Part shown: positions 6,214 through 6,965 of the stretch, one piece after another
How the letters are laid out: every line of letters starts with the position of its first letter
Position numbering within the stretch: position 1 is the stretch's first letter
Assembly (NCBI GenBank): GCA_900557355.1
Contig: USSR01000370.1
Location: 1-6,965 of the forward strand
Direction of reading: 5' to 3'
Origin: an uncultured Bacteroides sp.
GTDB taxonomy: Bacteria; Bacteroidota; Bacteroidia; Bacteroidales; Bacteroidaceae
DNA: 6,965 nucleotides
The notes under the pieces: generated by a model
What the model was told of the DNA's origin: nothing
The model's input: only the letters and a program-made list of their open reading frames with translations
Database searches by the model: none
Translations under genes and position numbers: made by a program

Positions 6214-6924
6214 TCTCCTCCTATATTCTTTAGGAGTAATTTCCATCTCTTTATTAAAAGCTTTCGAGAAATGGAATTGATCGTAGTACCCTAGACGGAA
6301 AGCAATCTCTTTGATTTTTAGATCGGAGAATTGCAAGAACGAACAAGCACGTTGAATTTTTAATTGGTTATAATATTCCATTGGAGCATAAGAAGTTCTC
6401 TCCGAAAACAATGCACTGAAATGAGATGCGGAATAGCCCACATGCTGAGCTATATCCTCCAGCGTAATCTTATTCTCCATATTCTCTTTCATAAAGGAAA
6501 TGCTCTTCTGTATAAAATCCGTTTCTCTCACCTTCTTTATTTCTCTGAACTGATTAATATACTTCAAAGAAGCCAGAAAATGCATCAGGCAAAAGCTAAC
6601 ATATTCCAAGTTCTCAGGACTATATCCCATTTCCAAGTTCTGATACATTTCTTCAAATAGTTGAAAGCGATCATCATAACGGCTCTTATCCGACTCCTCC
6701 AAAGATATAGCCTTACCTATTATAGAGGAGAACATAGCCACGCCCTCGCCACAGAAATGCAGCCAATAGATACTCCAGGGATTCACTTCGTCCGCTCCAT
6801 ATGCATGTTGCTCATTAGCCGGTAATATAAAAGCCTGATTTTTAGTCAGGATATACTTCTCACCTTTATAACTAACCCAACCGCAACCACTCTCACAATA
6901 TATAAAGACACATTGCTGTCCCAT
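6205..6924 (-). CDS. AraC-family transcriptional regulator, short at the N-terminus
   Basis: This 239-residue DNA-binding regulator has an N-terminal AraC-type cupin ligand-binding domain (about 1-65, with VSYKGEKYILTKNQAFILPANEQHAYGADEVNPWSIYWLHF at 17-57). A helical linker follows, then a C-terminal double helix-turn-helix domain (about 140-239): ITLEDIAQHVGYSASHFSALF (first HTH) and IKEIAFRLGYYDQFHFSKAFNKEMEITPKEYR (second HTH and family signature). Regulators of this type usually control carbohydrate or stress genes in response to a small ligand; the ligand and targets are not evident. The family normally has roughly 270-300 residues, with some 40-50 residues before the first strand seen here. 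The frame is closed upstream by TAG at 6931-6933, so ATG 6922-6924 is the only ATG between that stop and the cupin. It is either a naturally short form or has lost its first strands by a frameshift near the window edge. The 3' end lies in a target duplication of the adjacent mobile element and is intact. Confidence 0.88.
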   Translation of the reverse strand: MGQQCVFIYCESGCGWVSYKGEKYILTKNQAFILPANEQHAYGADEVNPWSIYWLHFCGEGVAMFSSIIGKAISLEESDKSRYDDRFQLFEEMYQNLEMGYSPENLEYVSFCLMHFLASLKYINQFREIKKVRETDFIQKSISFMKENMENKITLEDIAQHVGYSASHFSALFSERTSYAPMEYYNQLKIQRACSFLQFSDLKIKEIAFRLGYYDQFHFSKAFNKEMEITPKEYRRRYK

Positions 6925-6954
6925 TAAAATCTAAAATAGCTCTTTGAAATATTT

Positions 6955-6962
6955 GAAATTTA
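6955..6962 (-). promoter_or_regulatory. Possible weak -7 element of the AraC-family gene
   Basis: On the minus strand TAAATTTC (6955-6962) matches TAnnTTTG in all but the last base and would place transcription start about 24 bases before ATG 6924. The -33 region lies outside the window, so this cannot be completed. If real, it would support the short start of the regulator. Confidence 0.25.
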
Positions 6963-6965
6963 GTT

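Overview
The window looks like chromosomal DNA of a Bacteroides-type bacterium (Bacteroidales). Supporting signs are two promoters matching the Bacteroidota consensus (TTTG or TTG, about 19-21 bases, then TAnnTTTG), start regions that are A/T-rich without Shine-Dalgarno sequences, and protein families typical of gut Bacteroides: a soluble PAS histidine kinase, a large YfhO-type membrane protein and an AraC-type regulator. The species cannot be fixed from the sequence alone.

Layout. Bases 2-448 (+) are the 3' end of an acyl-CoA synthetase-type AMP-forming ligase, followed by a strong hairpin terminator (465-500) that probably also ends the convergent histidine kinase gene (524-1696, -). The kinase and the S-adenosylhomocysteine hydrolase gene ahcY (1868-3286, +) are divergent, each with its own recognisable promoter in the A/T-rich gap between them. 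These promoters rule out the longer upstream starts (TTG at 1756 for the kinase, ATG at 1823 for ahcY). Downstream of ahcY lies a perfect 26-bp inverted repeat built from ATTGACA heptamers (3293-3371), then a second small perfect hairpin (3371-3391) whose 3' arm ends in the start codon of the YfhO-family gene (3389-5902, +). An AraC-family regulator (6205-6924, -) converges on the YfhO gene, with a strong terminator-like hairpin (5934-5976) between them.

The most notable feature is a compact 203-bp insertion (6002-6204) between that hairpin and the AraC gene. It has 11-bp perfect terminal inverted repeats (CCCGTTGGCGG), imperfect extension of those repeats inward, a central 9-bp inverted repeat at the exact midpoint of the element, and a perfect 9-bp direct duplication (TTATTTATA) on both sides. 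This is the signature of a MITE-like, non-autonomous mobile element. The duplicated target contains the AraC stop codon, so the insertion left the gene's end intact but moved it about 200 bp away from its probable terminator.

Working together: ahcY recycles S-adenosylhomocysteine from methylation reactions. The YfhO-type protein is probably a membrane-embedded GT-C-type enzyme acting on an envelope glycan. It may be read through from ahcY, because no promoter is visible in the gap, but the repeat hairpins could modulate that. The kinase has no partner response regulator in view. No complete new multi-gene system is evident; the new-looking material is in the repeats and the small mobile element.
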